A DNA stretch of 64,000 bases from JBQTKD01 sp052386455 (GTDB taxonomy: Bacteria > Actinomycetota > Actinomycetes > Sporichthyales > Sporichthyaceae): assembly GCA_052386455.1 (NCBI GenBank), contig JBQTKD010000015.1, positions 41,627-105,626 on the forward strand, given 5' to 3'. A model generated the notes under the pieces. That model was not told where the DNA came from, made no database searches, and saw nothing but the letters and a program-made list of their open reading frames with translations. Below are positions 32,179 through 40,499 of the stretch, in pieces (positions within the stretch are counted from its first letter, which is position 1; every line of letters starts with the position of its first letter). The position numbers were made by a program, and so were the translations under genes.

Positions 32179-33807
32179 TCAGTCCAGCGGGATCGGCGGG
32201 GCGACCACGCCGAAGGGGTCGTAGGGATGGCCCATCCCGACGCGGTAAGCGCCCCACACCTCGCCCGAGGTCGCATGCGCGGCGAAGGCAACGACCATCG
32301 GGCCGATCGCGTTGTCGCCGGCCGCCGCGGCGCCGCGCACGTCCCGCAGGGCCGCTCGGATCGGTTCGAGGTCGCGGGCTGCCTTGCGCTCGCGAAAGGT
32401 CTGGAGATGCGCGTCCACGGCCGCGCGGTCCACCTGGAACCGCGGTGGCGATGTGGAGAGCTCCGAAGCGAAGGCGTTGACCCCCACCCGGATGCGCTCG
32501 CCGGTGGCGAGTTCCTGCTCGGTGCGGTGGTTGTGGTCGTCGATCAGCCCCTCGAGTCGCCCGGAGCCGACGGCGTGCAGGAGACCCTCGGATTCGATCT
32601 CTGCAAGGAGTTTGAGGGCGGCGGCTTCGACCTCGTCGGTGAGCGCCTCGACGTAGTACGACCCGCCGAGGGGGTCGGCGGTGCGGGCGGCGCCGACTTC
32701 GTGGGCGAGGATCTGCTGCGTGCGGATCGCGAGTTCGCGGGCCTCCGGGGTCGGGATGCTCACCGGCTCGTCGTAGGTGCAGGTCTCGACCGACTGCACG
32801 CCGCCGAGGATCGCCGCCAGCGTTTGCACCGTCGCCCGCGCCAGGTTGTTCAGCGGTTGCTGGTACGGCAGCGATCGGCCCGAGGTGTGGCAGGCGATCC
32901 GTAGCCGGAGGCTGCGCGGGTCCTCGGCACCGAAGCGATCCCGTAGCGTCCGCGCCCACACCCGACGCAGCGCCCGGAACTTCGCGACCTCCTCGAAGAG
33001 GTCGACGTCGGTCGTGGACACCCACGCCAGCGACGGCGCGATCGCGTCCACGCCGATTCCACGGGCGGCCAGGTCGGTCAGTGTCTGATTGGCGATCGCC
33101 ATGCCGACCGCGATCTCCGACATGGGCGTGAGTCCTCGCTCGCGGAGGTTGTAGCACTGCGGGAACCCGCACGTCCACCGCGGCGTGTGGCGCGCAACGT
33201 GCTCGAGGACGTCGACGGTGGCGCGCTGGGCGAGACCCACCGGCAGCAGGCGCTCGCCGTACCCGGAGAGCGTCAGCGTGACGTGGTCGGGCATGTGCGA
33301 GCCCTGCAGTCGCGCGAGGTCGTAGCCCTTGGACTGCGCGTAGGCGAGGACGAGCGGATACAGCCCGACGGTGGCGTGCCAGGCGATGTCGGTGGTCTCC
33401 AGGTCGATGCCGTCGAGCAGCACCTCGAGGTCGGGCAGCCACGTGATCGAGCAGCCTTCGCTGCCTACCTCGGGTCCGAACATCGGGTGGTCCGGGTCGA
33501 GCGCCTCCTGGCTCAGGGTGTCCAGCACGACGTCAAGGCCGGTAGCGCCCTGCGCCCGCGCGGCCTCCAGGCCGGCGCGGGTGTCCGCCGGGGTGCCGTA
33601 GCCGACGATCGTGCGCTGGGTCCACATGCGGCTGCGGTACATCTGCGCGTACGAGCCGCGGGTGTAGGGAAACTCGCCGGGGGCGCCGAGGTCCGGCTCG
33701 GGTGCCGCGGGGCCGTAGACGGGTTCGGTTTCCAGCCCGCCCCAGGTTCTGGTCCGGGACAGCCGCAGGTGCGCGTCGTCGACGCCGGGGAACTGACGAT
33801 CCGTCAT
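32179..33807 (-). CDS. Adenosylcobalamin-dependent acyl-CoA mutase, large subunit (divergent)
   Basis: A 542-residue catalytic subunit of the methylmalonyl/isobutyryl/2-hydroxyisobutyryl-CoA mutase family, with no attached B12 domain. FPYTRGSYAQMYRSRMWTQR is the barrel signature; the following TIVGYGTPADTR places Ile where methylmalonyl-CoA mutase has Tyr89 and isobutyryl-CoA mutase has Phe, the residue that HcmA (Ile90) also has. RIACHTSGRSLPYQQPLNN carries the active-site His. The canonical GTIQNDILKEY segment is lost and reads LQGSHMPDHVTLTLSGYG, so the substrate differs from known enzymes. It overlaps the B12-binding gene (ATGA). Confidence 0.88.
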   Translation of the reverse strand: MTDRQFPGVDDAHLRLSRTRTWGGLETEPVYGPAAPEPDLGAPGEFPYTRGSYAQMYRSRMWTQRTIVGYGTPADTRAGLEAARAQGATGLDVVLDTLSQEALDPDHPMFGPEVGSEGCSITWLPDLEVLLDGIDLETTDIAWHATVGLYPLVLAYAQSKGYDLARLQGSHMPDHVTLTLSGYGERLLPVGLAQRATVDVLEHVARHTPRWTCGFPQCYNLRERGLTPMSEIAVGMAIANQTLTDLAARGIGVDAIAPSLAWVSTTDVDLFEEVAKFRALRRVWARTLRDRFGAEDPRSLRLRIACHTSGRSLPYQQPLNNLARATVQTLAAILGGVQSVETCTYDEPVSIPTPEARELAIRTQQILAHEVGAARTADPLGGSYYVEALTDEVEAAALKLLAEIESEGLLHAVGSGRLEGLIDDHNHRTEQELATGERIRVGVNAFASELSTSPPRFQVDRAAVDAHLQTFRERKAARDLEPIRAALRDVRGAAAAGDNAIGPMVVAFAAHATSGEVWGAYRVGMGHPYDPFGVVAPPIPLD

Positions 33808-34196
33808 GCCCGCACCAGCCCCAGGACGTAGTCGACGATGTCGGCGCTTTGCGAACCGGGCCCGAAGATGCGGGCGACGCCGAGGTCGTGCAGCGCCGGT
33901 TCGTCCTCTGGGTGGATCAGGCCGCCGACCATGACGGGGATGTCGCCGCCGCCGACCTCGCGCAACGCGGCAATCAGCTCGGCGACGTAGTGCGCGTAAG
34001 TGCTGACGCTGAAGCTCACGCCGACGACGTCCGCGTCCTCGGCGACGGCCGCGGCGGCCATGGCGGCGGCGCTGTTGTGCTCGCCGAGGTAGACGACCTC
34101 GGCGCCCGCGTCGCGCAGCACCCGCGCGATCGTGCGCAACCCGCGGGAGTGCACGTCCACGCCGAGCATGCCGAGCAGCACGCGTGGCGCACTCAT
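33804..34196 (-). CDS. B12-binding domain protein, small subunit of acyl-CoA mutase
   Basis: A 130-residue cobalamin-binding domain. DVHSRG at residues 14-19 is the DxHxxG motif whose His16 ligates cobalt, followed by VVYLGEHN, DVVGVSFSVSTYA and PVMVGGLIHPEDEP, the usual S-x-L and G-G elements. Separate small subunits of this size occur in isobutyryl- and 2-hydroxyisobutyryl-CoA mutases. It is sandwiched with coupled starts between ferredoxin and mutase genes. Confidence 0.92.
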   Translation of the reverse strand: MSAPRVLLGMLGVDVHSRGLRTIARVLRDAGAEVVYLGEHNSAAAMAAAAVAEDADVVGVSFSVSTYAHYVAELIAALREVGGGDIPVMVGGLIHPEDEPALHDLGVARIFGPGSQSADIVDYVLGLVRA

Positions 34197-34498
34197 GCAG
34201 GCACCGCCTTCACACCGCGCTTGAGGACGACGACGTCGCCGGTCACCCGGGTCTGGCAGGCAAGTCGACGGACGCCGTCGCGTGGCTCTTTGAGCGCGTC
34301 GAGGCCCTCGCCCTCCAACTCCTCGATGGTCGAGCAGTTGGCCCGGCCGTCCTCGACGACCATCACGCACGTCCGGCAGGTGCCGAGCCCGCCGCACACC
34401 GTCGGCCACCGGTACCCGGCGCGGGTGGCGGCGGCGAACACGCTCTCCCCCGGCTCCGGGTCCAGCCGGACGCCGGCAGGTTGCACGGTCACGGCCAT
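34193..34498 (-). CDS. [2Fe-2S] ferredoxin (plant/vertebrate type)
   Basis: A 101-residue ferredoxin with Cys35, Cys41, Cys44 and Cys81 in the CX5CX2C...C pattern around CGGLGTCRTC and LACQTRV. It would deliver electrons to the Rieske oxygenase encoded two genes upstream. Its ATG shares a base with the stop of the 71-residue gene and its stop overlaps the B12-subunit start, so it is an integral part of the operon. No reductase gene is in the operon. Confidence 0.9.
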   Translation of the reverse strand: MAVTVQPAGVRLDPEPGESVFAAATRAGYRWPTVCGGLGTCRTCVMVVEDGRANCSTIEELEGEGLDALKEPRDGVRRLACQTRVTGDVVVLKRGVKAVPA

Positions 34499-34713
34499 CA
34501 CGGGCCTGCGTCGGCGGCCCGCCGGACGGCCAATCGCCCGATCCAGCCGAGCAACTGACGGTTCGCATAGGTCAGGTCGCCGGAGTGCCACTGCCCCAGG
34601 TGGTCGAAAATTCCGGACTGGCCGGTGGCCGGGTCGACGACGTCGACGCGGCCGTCGGCGCGGGCGGTGTAGACCTGCCCGTTCAGCGGGTCGACGAGCT
34701 TCTTCTCCTCCAT
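34498..34713 (-). CDS. Small hypothetical protein, 71 aa, between Rieske oxygenase and ferredoxin
   Basis: No family is recognised. The protein opens MEEKKLVDPLNGQVYTARADG and has DPATGQSGIFDHLGQWHSGDLTYANRQLLGWIGR; it is soluble, with a mixed charged and aromatic composition. A six-base gap from the oxygenase stop and one-base overlap with the ferredoxin start mean it is translated with both. It could be an accessory or small subunit of the oxygenase. Confidence 0.65.
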   Translation of the reverse strand: MEEKKLVDPLNGQVYTARADGRVDVVDPATGQSGIFDHLGQWHSGDLTYANRQLLGWIGRLAVRRAADAGP

Positions 34714-34719
34714 AGGACC

Positions 34720-36114
34720 TCAGCGCTCCAGATACCCGGTCAGCGTCTGGTGGAACTGCCGGATGCGGCTCTCCTGGTACTGAGCCAGCGTCAGACCCTT
34801 CTTGCGCGTGGCCTTCATGCCCCGCTGCACCGAGACCATGTTGTCGATGTCCTGGTCGAACACCGGGCCGAGCAGGCCGAGCTGCGGGACGTCGGTGAAC
34901 GCGACGTCGTCCGGCACCTGAATGACCTTCGCCGGCGGCGGTTTCGGCTGTCCCACCGGCGGGTCGGCCATGATGAACGTCTCGAAGATGCACGTGTCCG
35001 GGTCGAAGCCGTTGGGCCGCCAGCGGTAGCAGATGTTGGACTTCATCCCGCCCCAGGGATGGAAGTTCGGGAAGACGGTGTGCTGCACCGTGTCGAGCAG
35101 TTCGCTGTCCGAGAGCTTCGAGAAGTCTCGTCCGGACAGCTTCGCGAACTGCTTGCGGGTCTCCTCGGCCAGGATCGCCCGTGCCGTGCCGCCCTCCGGC
35201 ACGATCGGCAGGCCCTCCTCGCCGACCTGCAGGTCGCGGCCCTTGTCCGGGGAGTAGAAGGTGCGTGCGGCGTAGAAGGACTCGAGCACGTCCTGCTCGT
35301 CGACGAAGTCCGCGACGTGCGGGCTCGGTGCGCCCTGCACGTTGATCATGCGGTTCCAGTGCGGCTCGTCCGCGGTCGCGTCGTACTGGGTGTTGGCGTC
35401 CGCGGTCCAGGCGAGGATCTGCGGGTGGGTCGCGATGACGTGGTAGGTCTCCATGAAGGCCTCCTGCGCGGCCTTCCAGTTCAGCGGCAGGACTTTCGCG
35501 GTGTGAACGGCCTTGTAGCGCTCCTCGATCGGCCAGATCCACAGGTCGTCGAAGCCGCCGAGGAACTCCTGCAGCGTCTCGGTGCCCTCGGGGTCGGGGT
35601 TGATGAAAACCCAGCCCCGCCAGGTGCCGACACGCGCCTCGGGCAGGTTCATCGCGGACTTGTCGACGTGCGGGAAGTCCCACTCGCAGGGGATGTTCTT
35701 CAGCGTCCCGTCGAGGTTCCAGCTGAAGCCGTGGAACGTGCAGCGCAGTTCGGGGACGTTCCCGCCGCGATCGCGCAGCATCCGTGCACGGTGCAGGCAG
35801 GCGTTGACGTACGCGCGGATCCCGTCGGCCGTGCGCATCACGATGTAGGACAGGTCGCCGATGTCGTAGACGACGTGGTCTCCAACGTTCGGGATCTCGC
35901 CCTCGAGGCAGGCCATCTGCCAGACCCTGTACCAGAGCTTCTCCATCTCCAGCCGAGCGAACTCGCGCGAGGTGTAGCGCTCGATGGGGATGTCGGCGGA
36001 GTCGACCTGGTCGTTGCGGTTGTAGCGCAGGGTCTCCGGCACGGGGCGGGAGTCGCGGTCCAGGTACTCCTGGACGCTGGGGCCCGGCGAGCGCGGACGC
36101 TCGGTGGTGGTCAT
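34720..36114 (-). CDS. Rieske non-heme iron oxygenase, alpha subunit
   Basis: A 464-residue oxygenase. The Rieske [2Fe-2S] ligands are Cys106, His108, Cys125 and His128; the mononuclear iron site uses His225 and His230 in EAFMETYHVIATHPQ and a later Asp in the DQDIDNMVSVQRG region. It resembles the fragment at 1-696. The substrate is unknown; the next genes (ferredoxin, mutase subunits, CoA ligase) suggest hydroxylation of an aliphatic or cyclic carboxylate. The TetR stop overlaps its ATG, so regulator and enzyme are co-transcribed. Confidence 0.93.
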   Translation of the reverse strand: MTTTERPRSPGPSVQEYLDRDSRPVPETLRYNRNDQVDSADIPIERYTSREFARLEMEKLWYRVWQMACLEGEIPNVGDHVVYDIGDLSYIVMRTADGIRAYVNACLHRARMLRDRGGNVPELRCTFHGFSWNLDGTLKNIPCEWDFPHVDKSAMNLPEARVGTWRGWVFINPDPEGTETLQEFLGGFDDLWIWPIEERYKAVHTAKVLPLNWKAAQEAFMETYHVIATHPQILAWTADANTQYDATADEPHWNRMINVQGAPSPHVADFVDEQDVLESFYAARTFYSPDKGRDLQVGEEGLPIVPEGGTARAILAEETRKQFAKLSGRDFSKLSDSELLDTVQHTVFPNFHPWGGMKSNICYRWRPNGFDPDTCIFETFIMADPPVGQPKPPPAKVIQVPDDVAFTDVPQLGLLGPVFDQDIDNMVSVQRGMKATRKKGLTLAQYQESRIRQFHQTLTGYLER

Positions 36115-36716
36115 GGTCGGCTACCTCCGGTGGGGGCGAGCACGGGCGGTACGACGAAGTCGGCGAACCAGGAGCGGAGGTCGCCGTCGGGGACGAGCTC
36201 GGGTCGTTCGACGACGAGGACGTGGCTGGCGCCGAACCAGCGCACGATGCGGTCGTTGGACAGCGCGGGCGCGATCTCGCCGCGCGCGCGGCCGTACTCG
36301 AGCAGCGGGCCCCAGTACTCGTACTGGGCGGCAGCGATGCCCTCGTCGTGGCTCATCAGCTCGGCGGTGGCACCGGCGGCCTCGTCGACGAGGGTCACGT
36401 GAGACATCCAGTCCAGCGCCAGATCGTGCCCGGCGACCAGCGACTCGAGGATCAGCGGACCGACCGGGCCGGACAGGGCGATGCGGCTCCACCGCTCCGC
36501 GTTCACCGAGCGGATCTCGGCGATGACCACGTGCCGGACGAGCTCCTCGCGGCTGGCGAAGTACCGGTACAGGTTCGGTCGGGCGACCCCGGCGAGCGCG
36601 GCGACCTCGTCGAGCGGGGTCGCGGCGATCCCATTGCGGCGGAACGCGTCGCGAGCGGCCTCGACGATCCGCTCCCGCGCCGTGCGCGGAGCGGTCGGGA
36701 GCTGAGTACGTGGCAC
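36111..36716 (-). CDS. TetR-family transcriptional regulator
   Basis: A 201-residue repressor-type protein starting at GTG. The HTH lies at about residues 15-60 (ERIVEAARDAFRRNGIAAT, VARPNLYRYFASREELV). The C-terminal ligand domain with AQYEYWGPLLEYGRARGEIAP is strikingly like the TetR at 60165-60758, so the two are paralogues. It heads the Rieske-mutase operon. Two 25-bp inverted repeats upstream (36726-36750 and 36811-36835) are its probable operators. Confidence 0.9.
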   Translation of the reverse strand: MPRTQLPTAPRTARERIVEAARDAFRRNGIAATPLDEVAALAGVARPNLYRYFASREELVRHVVIAEIRSVNAERWSRIALSGPVGPLILESLVAGHDLALDWMSHVTLVDEAAGATAELMSHDEGIAAAQYEYWGPLLEYGRARGEIAPALSNDRIVRWFGASHVLVVERPELVPDGDLRSWFADFVVPPVLAPTGGSRP

Positions 36717-36725
36717 GGTACTGAT

Positions 36726-36750
36726 GATACGTATATTCGCGACCCGTATC
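36726..36750. promoter_or_regulatory. Candidate TetR operator, GATACG-N13-CGTATC
   Basis: Half-sites GATACG and CGTATC are separated by 13 bases and lie about ten bases before the GTG of the TetR gene. A second copy with the same spacing is at 36811. The paralogous TetR at 60165 has two sites of the same geometry in its own upstream region. Confidence 0.6.
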
Positions 36751-36810
36751 CATAGGTCAGGGGAGAGCTGAAGAATCTCGAGCTCTGGTTCGGAAACTGC
36801 GCTGGAGAGC

Positions 36811-36835
36811 GATACACCAATATCTCAGTTGTATC
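36811..36835. promoter_or_regulatory. Candidate TetR operator, GATACA-N13-TGTATC
   Basis: Same architecture as the site at 36726-36750, about 85 bp away centre to centre. It lies just downstream of the EthD-like gene stop, in the 141-bp gap that should carry the promoter of the TetR-Rieske-mutase operon. Confidence 0.6.
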
Positions 36836-36857
36836 GATAGGTCGGTGACCACCGGCG

Positions 36858-37193
36858 TCATCCCACCGGTAGGTAGAACGCGGCGCGCACCGACGCCAGG
36901 TCCAGCGTCGGGCTGACGCCCTTGTTCAGGTGCTTCGTCGCGGCCAGTTGGCGCTGGATCGCCTCGACGTCCTGGACAGTCTCCGCCTCGATCTCGTAGA
37001 CGGCCGCGTAGGTCGGCAGCTCCGGGAAGATCGGCGCCAACGGGATCCCGCTGGCCCGCAGCCGCCGGAAGGAGACCGCGGCGCCCCGTTCGACGATCTC
37101 CGGCGCATGCACTTCGCTGTACCAGCGGTTGAACTCCTCCTCGTCGGCACCCTCGGCCGTCTCGCTGAGCACGATCAGCAGTCCCTTCGTCAT
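36858..37193 (-). CDS. EthD-like small protein (dimeric alpha+beta barrel)
   Basis: A 111-residue protein with LLIVLSETAEGADEEEFNRWYSE and a VHAPEIVERG segment, matching the EthD/DUF4286-type ferredoxin-like barrel. Such proteins are found next to P450 and ring-degradation genes; their function is accessory or unclear. Start ATG overlaps the preceding stop by four bases (ATGA), linking it to the lipocalin-like gene. Confidence 0.75.
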   Translation of the reverse strand: MTKGLLIVLSETAEGADEEEFNRWYSEVHAPEIVERGAAVSFRRLRASGIPLAPIFPELPTYAAVYEIEAETVQDVEAIQRQLAATKHLNKGVSPTLDLASVRAAFYLPVG

Positions 37194-38194
37194 GCCAGGC
37201 CGTCCTCGACGATGCGGTCGGCGAAGCTCTCCAACCACGTGTGGCTGTCGGCGACGACGCGGCTGTCGCCGATCCGGCGAGTGTGGCCCGTCTGGGCGCG
37301 GTACTCCGGACCGCGCGCGGCGGAGAACTGGGCCATGCGCTTGTCCTCCGAGCCGCCGAACTCGTATTGGAGTTCGCCCAGGTCGTAGGTCACGGCCGCT
37401 GGCCAGGAGCCCTCGTCCAGGGAGTACTTCGACTTCAGCGCCGGCGTCAGCGCGACGGCGGTGTCGCCGTTCACGATCGCACCGGTCGTGAAACCCCCGC
37501 GCCCGGTGACGAAGTGGCCCCACTCCAGCGTGCCGTCGGTGAAGCGGTTGCAGAAGATCTGCCAGGAGACCTCGACGGAGGTCCAGTAGACGTCGTCCTT
37601 GTAGTCCCGGCCGTGGGTCCAATAGGCGTTGTCCATCCACAGCGCACCGGTGACCGGCCGGCCAAGCACGGTGCCCGAGACCCAGAAGCAGACGATCGTG
37701 TACAGCATCGGGTTGGTCCGCGACGCCGAGAACACCTGGATGCCCAGCCCGGCGCTGGGGCCGTCCAACGCCAGGATGTCGCCCTCGGCGTAGGCGATGG
37801 ATTCCCTGCGCCAGCGCAGGTTCATCGACTGCTCGTCGTCGTGGCGGATGCCGCGGGGCAGTCGGGCGAAGACCGGATCGGACCACACGCGCTCCGGGCC
37901 GTCCAGGACGCGACGGAGTTCGCCGCGTGCGCTGCGCCGGGTCGCAGGGTCGAGCCCGAACTCTCCGGTCTCGGCGTCCTGGGCCATGACGAAGCACCCG
38001 CTGGTCAGGGATCCCATGAACTTCCGCTCGACCCCGTAGGTCCGACCCTCGTCGTCGGCGAAGAACCCGTAGAGGTACGTCGCCTGCAGGGGCAGACCGA
38101 AGTGCGCGTCGGAGACCCCCATGGTCTCCGGGTCCGGGCGGAACGTTCCTACGACGGCACGGTGATCGAAGTCGCCGAAGAGCTGCCGAGCCAT
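37190..38194 (-). CDS. Lipocalin-like protein of unknown function, paralogue 1 of 3
   Basis: A 334-residue protein, predicted all-beta and rich in Trp, Tyr and Phe, that begins RQLFGDFDHRAVVG. Sequence marks shared with 52838-53845 and 62436-63449 are the GDFxHRxVVG start, a GSLTSGCFVM-type strand, an LGIQVFSASR strand, SWQIFCNRFTDGTLEWGHF and the ending TWLESF. It has no signal peptide or recognised catalytic motif. Fold by inspection: CrtC/AttH-like. It overlaps the membrane-protein gene by 46 bases. Confidence 0.65.
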   Translation of the reverse strand: MARQLFGDFDHRAVVGTFRPDPETMGVSDAHFGLPLQATYLYGFFADDEGRTYGVERKFMGSLTSGCFVMAQDAETGEFGLDPATRRSARGELRRVLDGPERVWSDPVFARLPRGIRHDDEQSMNLRWRRESIAYAEGDILALDGPSAGLGIQVFSASRTNPMLYTIVCFWVSGTVLGRPVTGALWMDNAYWTHGRDYKDDVYWTSVEVSWQIFCNRFTDGTLEWGHFVTGRGGFTTGAIVNGDTAVALTPALKSKYSLDEGSWPAAVTYDLGELQYEFGGSEDKRMAQFSAARGPEYRAQTGHTRRIGDSRVVADSHTWLESFADRIVEDGLA

Positions 38195-39105
38195 GCGTGC
38201 TCCTTCTCGGTGGGGCGGCTGTCCGGATCGAAGGGCCGGTAGCCACAGAACAGGTTCAAGACGAGGGCGATCAGACCGATGCCCAGGGCGCACGTCGCGA
38301 GACCGGCCAGTTCGGTGACCAGCCACGGATAGTCGCCGTTGACGACGATCCAGGACGGCATCGCGATGAAGGCGTAGGAACCGGCCACCGAAGCGGGGAT
38401 CACCACCAGCATCGCGCAGGCCCGCCACCCCTTCAGCTGCTCGGCGTAGCGGTAGGCGAACGCGGCCGGCAGCAGGGCGGCGCCGATGGTGTTGCACGGG
38501 GTCCACCACAGCGGGAGCTCGTTCCACCACATCGGTTGATTGCCGTAGTAGTGGTAGATCCCGCCGAACCCGACCATCAGCTCTTCGAAAACCGTGTAGC
38601 TCAGCCCGACTCCGGCGACGAGCAGCCACGCCTGCTTGGCGGTGGGCCGGGCCAGCAGGGCCTTGGCGAGGAACATGCCGAACGCGCCGGCGCCGAACCA
38701 GCCCGCGACCACGAACCAGCCCATCTGACGGCCAAACAGATCGAAGGCGTGGTCGGCGTCGTCGGTCGGGTAGTAGACCATTCCAACGATGTCCACGAAG
38801 ACCTCGGGCGCGACGATCGCGACGGTCCCGAGGCTCATGCACAGCGGCATGAAGTCGCGTTGGAGCGCAGCGCGGCCGGCGAGGAACAGGCCGACCAGGC
38901 CGAGGGTTCCGAACAGCGCGATCGTCACCGCGTTGTTGACGCCGTCGTAGGGGAAGTCTGCGTTCGTCGGGACGCGGGGCACACCCGTGTGGGCGTCGAG
39001 GACGAGTGCCGGGACGTTGCTCGGCGGTTCGGTCAGCCCCGTGATCAACAGATCGAGGATCACGAGGACCCCGAAGCCCGCCGCGAACTTGGCTTTGAAC
39101 GTCAT
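38149..39105 (-). CDS. Polytopic membrane protein, spirocyclase AveC-like
   Basis: A 318-residue protein with about seven hydrophobic segments. The conserved core includes FPYDGVNNAVTIALFGTLGL, GMVYYPTDDADHAFDLFGR and IYHYYGNQPMWWNELPLWW, which resemble the AveC-like family of actinobacterial membrane proteins; AveC itself is involved in spiroketal formation in avermectin synthesis. The paralogue at 48813-49820 is easily aligned across the whole length. Enzymatic function is unproven. Its ATG overlaps the P450 stop (ATGA). Confidence 0.65.
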   Translation of the reverse strand: MTFKAKFAAGFGVLVILDLLITGLTEPPSNVPALVLDAHTGVPRVPTNADFPYDGVNNAVTIALFGTLGLVGLFLAGRAALQRDFMPLCMSLGTVAIVAPEVFVDIVGMVYYPTDDADHAFDLFGRQMGWFVVAGWFGAGAFGMFLAKALLARPTAKQAWLLVAGVGLSYTVFEELMVGFGGIYHYYGNQPMWWNELPLWWTPCNTIGAALLPAAFAYRYAEQLKGWRACAMLVVIPASVAGSYAFIAMPSWIVVNGDYPWLVTELAGLATCALGIGLIALVLNLFCGYRPFDPDSRPTEKEHAWLGSSSATSITVPS

Positions 39106-40412
39106 GGCGCCGGGGTGAAGCGCAATGGCAGGGCCGGGTAGCCGTGGAGCACGAAGCTCCGGTAGCGCGGCAGTTCGGACGGATCACAGGCGAGACGGAG
39201 GTCGCGCAACCGGTCGAGCAGCAGATCGGTGGCGCCCCGCAATTCGAGTCGAGCGAGGCTGGCGCCCAGGCAGAAGTGGCCGAACCGTCCGAACGCGAAG
39301 TGCGGTGGGCCGCCGGCGTCGGGCGCGAGTTCGTCGGGCTGCGGGTAGGACTCGGGATCGCGGTTCGCGGACCCGAAGACGACCCACAGCGAGGCGCCCG
39401 CCGGCAGGTCTACGCCGCCGAGGTGCACGGGTCGGGTGGTGGTGCGGAACATGCCCTGGACCGGGGCGTCCAGGCGGAGCATGTCCTCGATCAGGGCCGG
39501 AAGGAGCGAGGGGTCCCGCCGCACCCGCTCCGCGAGATCGGGGTCGGTGGCGAAGCGGTACATCGCCGACGTGATCATCAGCGTCGTGGTTTCGTGCCCA
39601 CCGACGAGGAACTGAGCCAGCATCAGCAGAATCTCGTCGTCGGTGAGCGGCTCCTCGCCGTCCATCCGGGCACCGACCATGTCGGTCAGCAGGTCGTCCT
39701 GCGGGTCGGTGCGGCGACGGTCGATCTGGGCCTGGAAGTAGTCGTAGAAGGCGTCGATGTCGGCGAACAGCTGCGCGATCTCCTCGAACGGCTTGTCCGC
39801 CGAGCCGACGCCGGCGGTGAAGCAGTCCGCCCAGCGCTTGAAGTCGGACATGTCCTGCGGCGGGACCCCGAGCATGGTCGCGATGACGGTCATCGGCAGC
39901 GGGAGCGCGAACTGCGCGACGAGGTCCACCTCGCCCGTGGAGGCGAACGCGTCGATCATCGCCCGTGCCACGGCGCGCACCTCGGGTTCGAGCGCAGCGA
40001 CCCGTCGCGCGCTGAACGCGCCGGCCAGCAGGGTGCGCTGTCGTTTGTGCTGGGGCGGGTCCGCGAGGAGCAGGACCGGCGTCTGCGCCATCCGCAACCG
40101 GCGCGCGGCCTGGTGTCGCAGCAGTTCCGGCAGCGTCGGGTCGTCGACGATGCGCTGCGCCAAGCCGGTCACGGAGGTCGGGCCGCTGGCCATCGTCGAG
40201 GAGTAGGTCGCCGGGTCCCGCAGGACCTCCATGACGTCGGCGTACCGGGTGACGGCGTAGGCGCCCAGCCGGCTGTCGAACGCCACCGGGTCCTGTTCGC
40301 GCAGCACGTCGTAGAGCGGGAACGGGCAGCGGACCAGCTCGGGGTCCAGCTCGAGGAGCCGGGCCAGATCGACCGGCGCGTACTGGCACGAGGCCGTGGT
40401 CTCTGCGCCCAT
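39102..40412 (-). CDS. Cytochrome P450
   Basis: A 436-residue P450. The I-helix GGHETT and the ExxR (EDMLR) are standard. The heme loop reads FGRFGHFCLGASLAR: the Cys ligand and following Gly are kept, but the usual Gly four residues before Cys is Phe. ATG at 40412 has GGAG five bases upstream and is preferred to GTG at 40418. It is divergent from a TetR gene at 40500, and its stop is coupled to the AveC-like gene. The other plus-strand P450 at 42324 shares the Phe substitution. Confidence 0.93.
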   Translation of the reverse strand: MGAETTASCQYAPVDLARLLELDPELVRCPFPLYDVLREQDPVAFDSRLGAYAVTRYADVMEVLRDPATYSSTMASGPTSVTGLAQRIVDDPTLPELLRHQAARRLRMAQTPVLLLADPPQHKRQRTLLAGAFSARRVAALEPEVRAVARAMIDAFASTGEVDLVAQFALPLPMTVIATMLGVPPQDMSDFKRWADCFTAGVGSADKPFEEIAQLFADIDAFYDYFQAQIDRRRTDPQDDLLTDMVGARMDGEEPLTDDEILLMLAQFLVGGHETTTLMITSAMYRFATDPDLAERVRRDPSLLPALIEDMLRLDAPVQGMFRTTTRPVHLGGVDLPAGASLWVVFGSANRDPESYPQPDELAPDAGGPPHFAFGRFGHFCLGASLARLELRGATDLLLDRLRDLRLACDPSELPRYRSFVLHGYPALPLRFTPAP

Positions 40413-40455
40413 GAACACTCCAGGTCGATGTGCGATGTGGCTGTACGATAGACCT

Positions 40456-40471
40456 GTACGCTACGGCGTAC
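40456..40471. promoter_or_regulatory. Inverted repeat in the divergent P450/TetR promoter
   Basis: GTACGC and GCGTAC flank four bases, next to a direct repeat CTGTACG at 40441-40447 and 40454-40460. It lies in the 87-bp gap between the divergent P450 and TetR genes and is a candidate operator for that TetR. Confidence 0.45.
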
Positions 40472-40499
40472 GCAAGGGTTCCGCGACGGGAGTTCGCCG

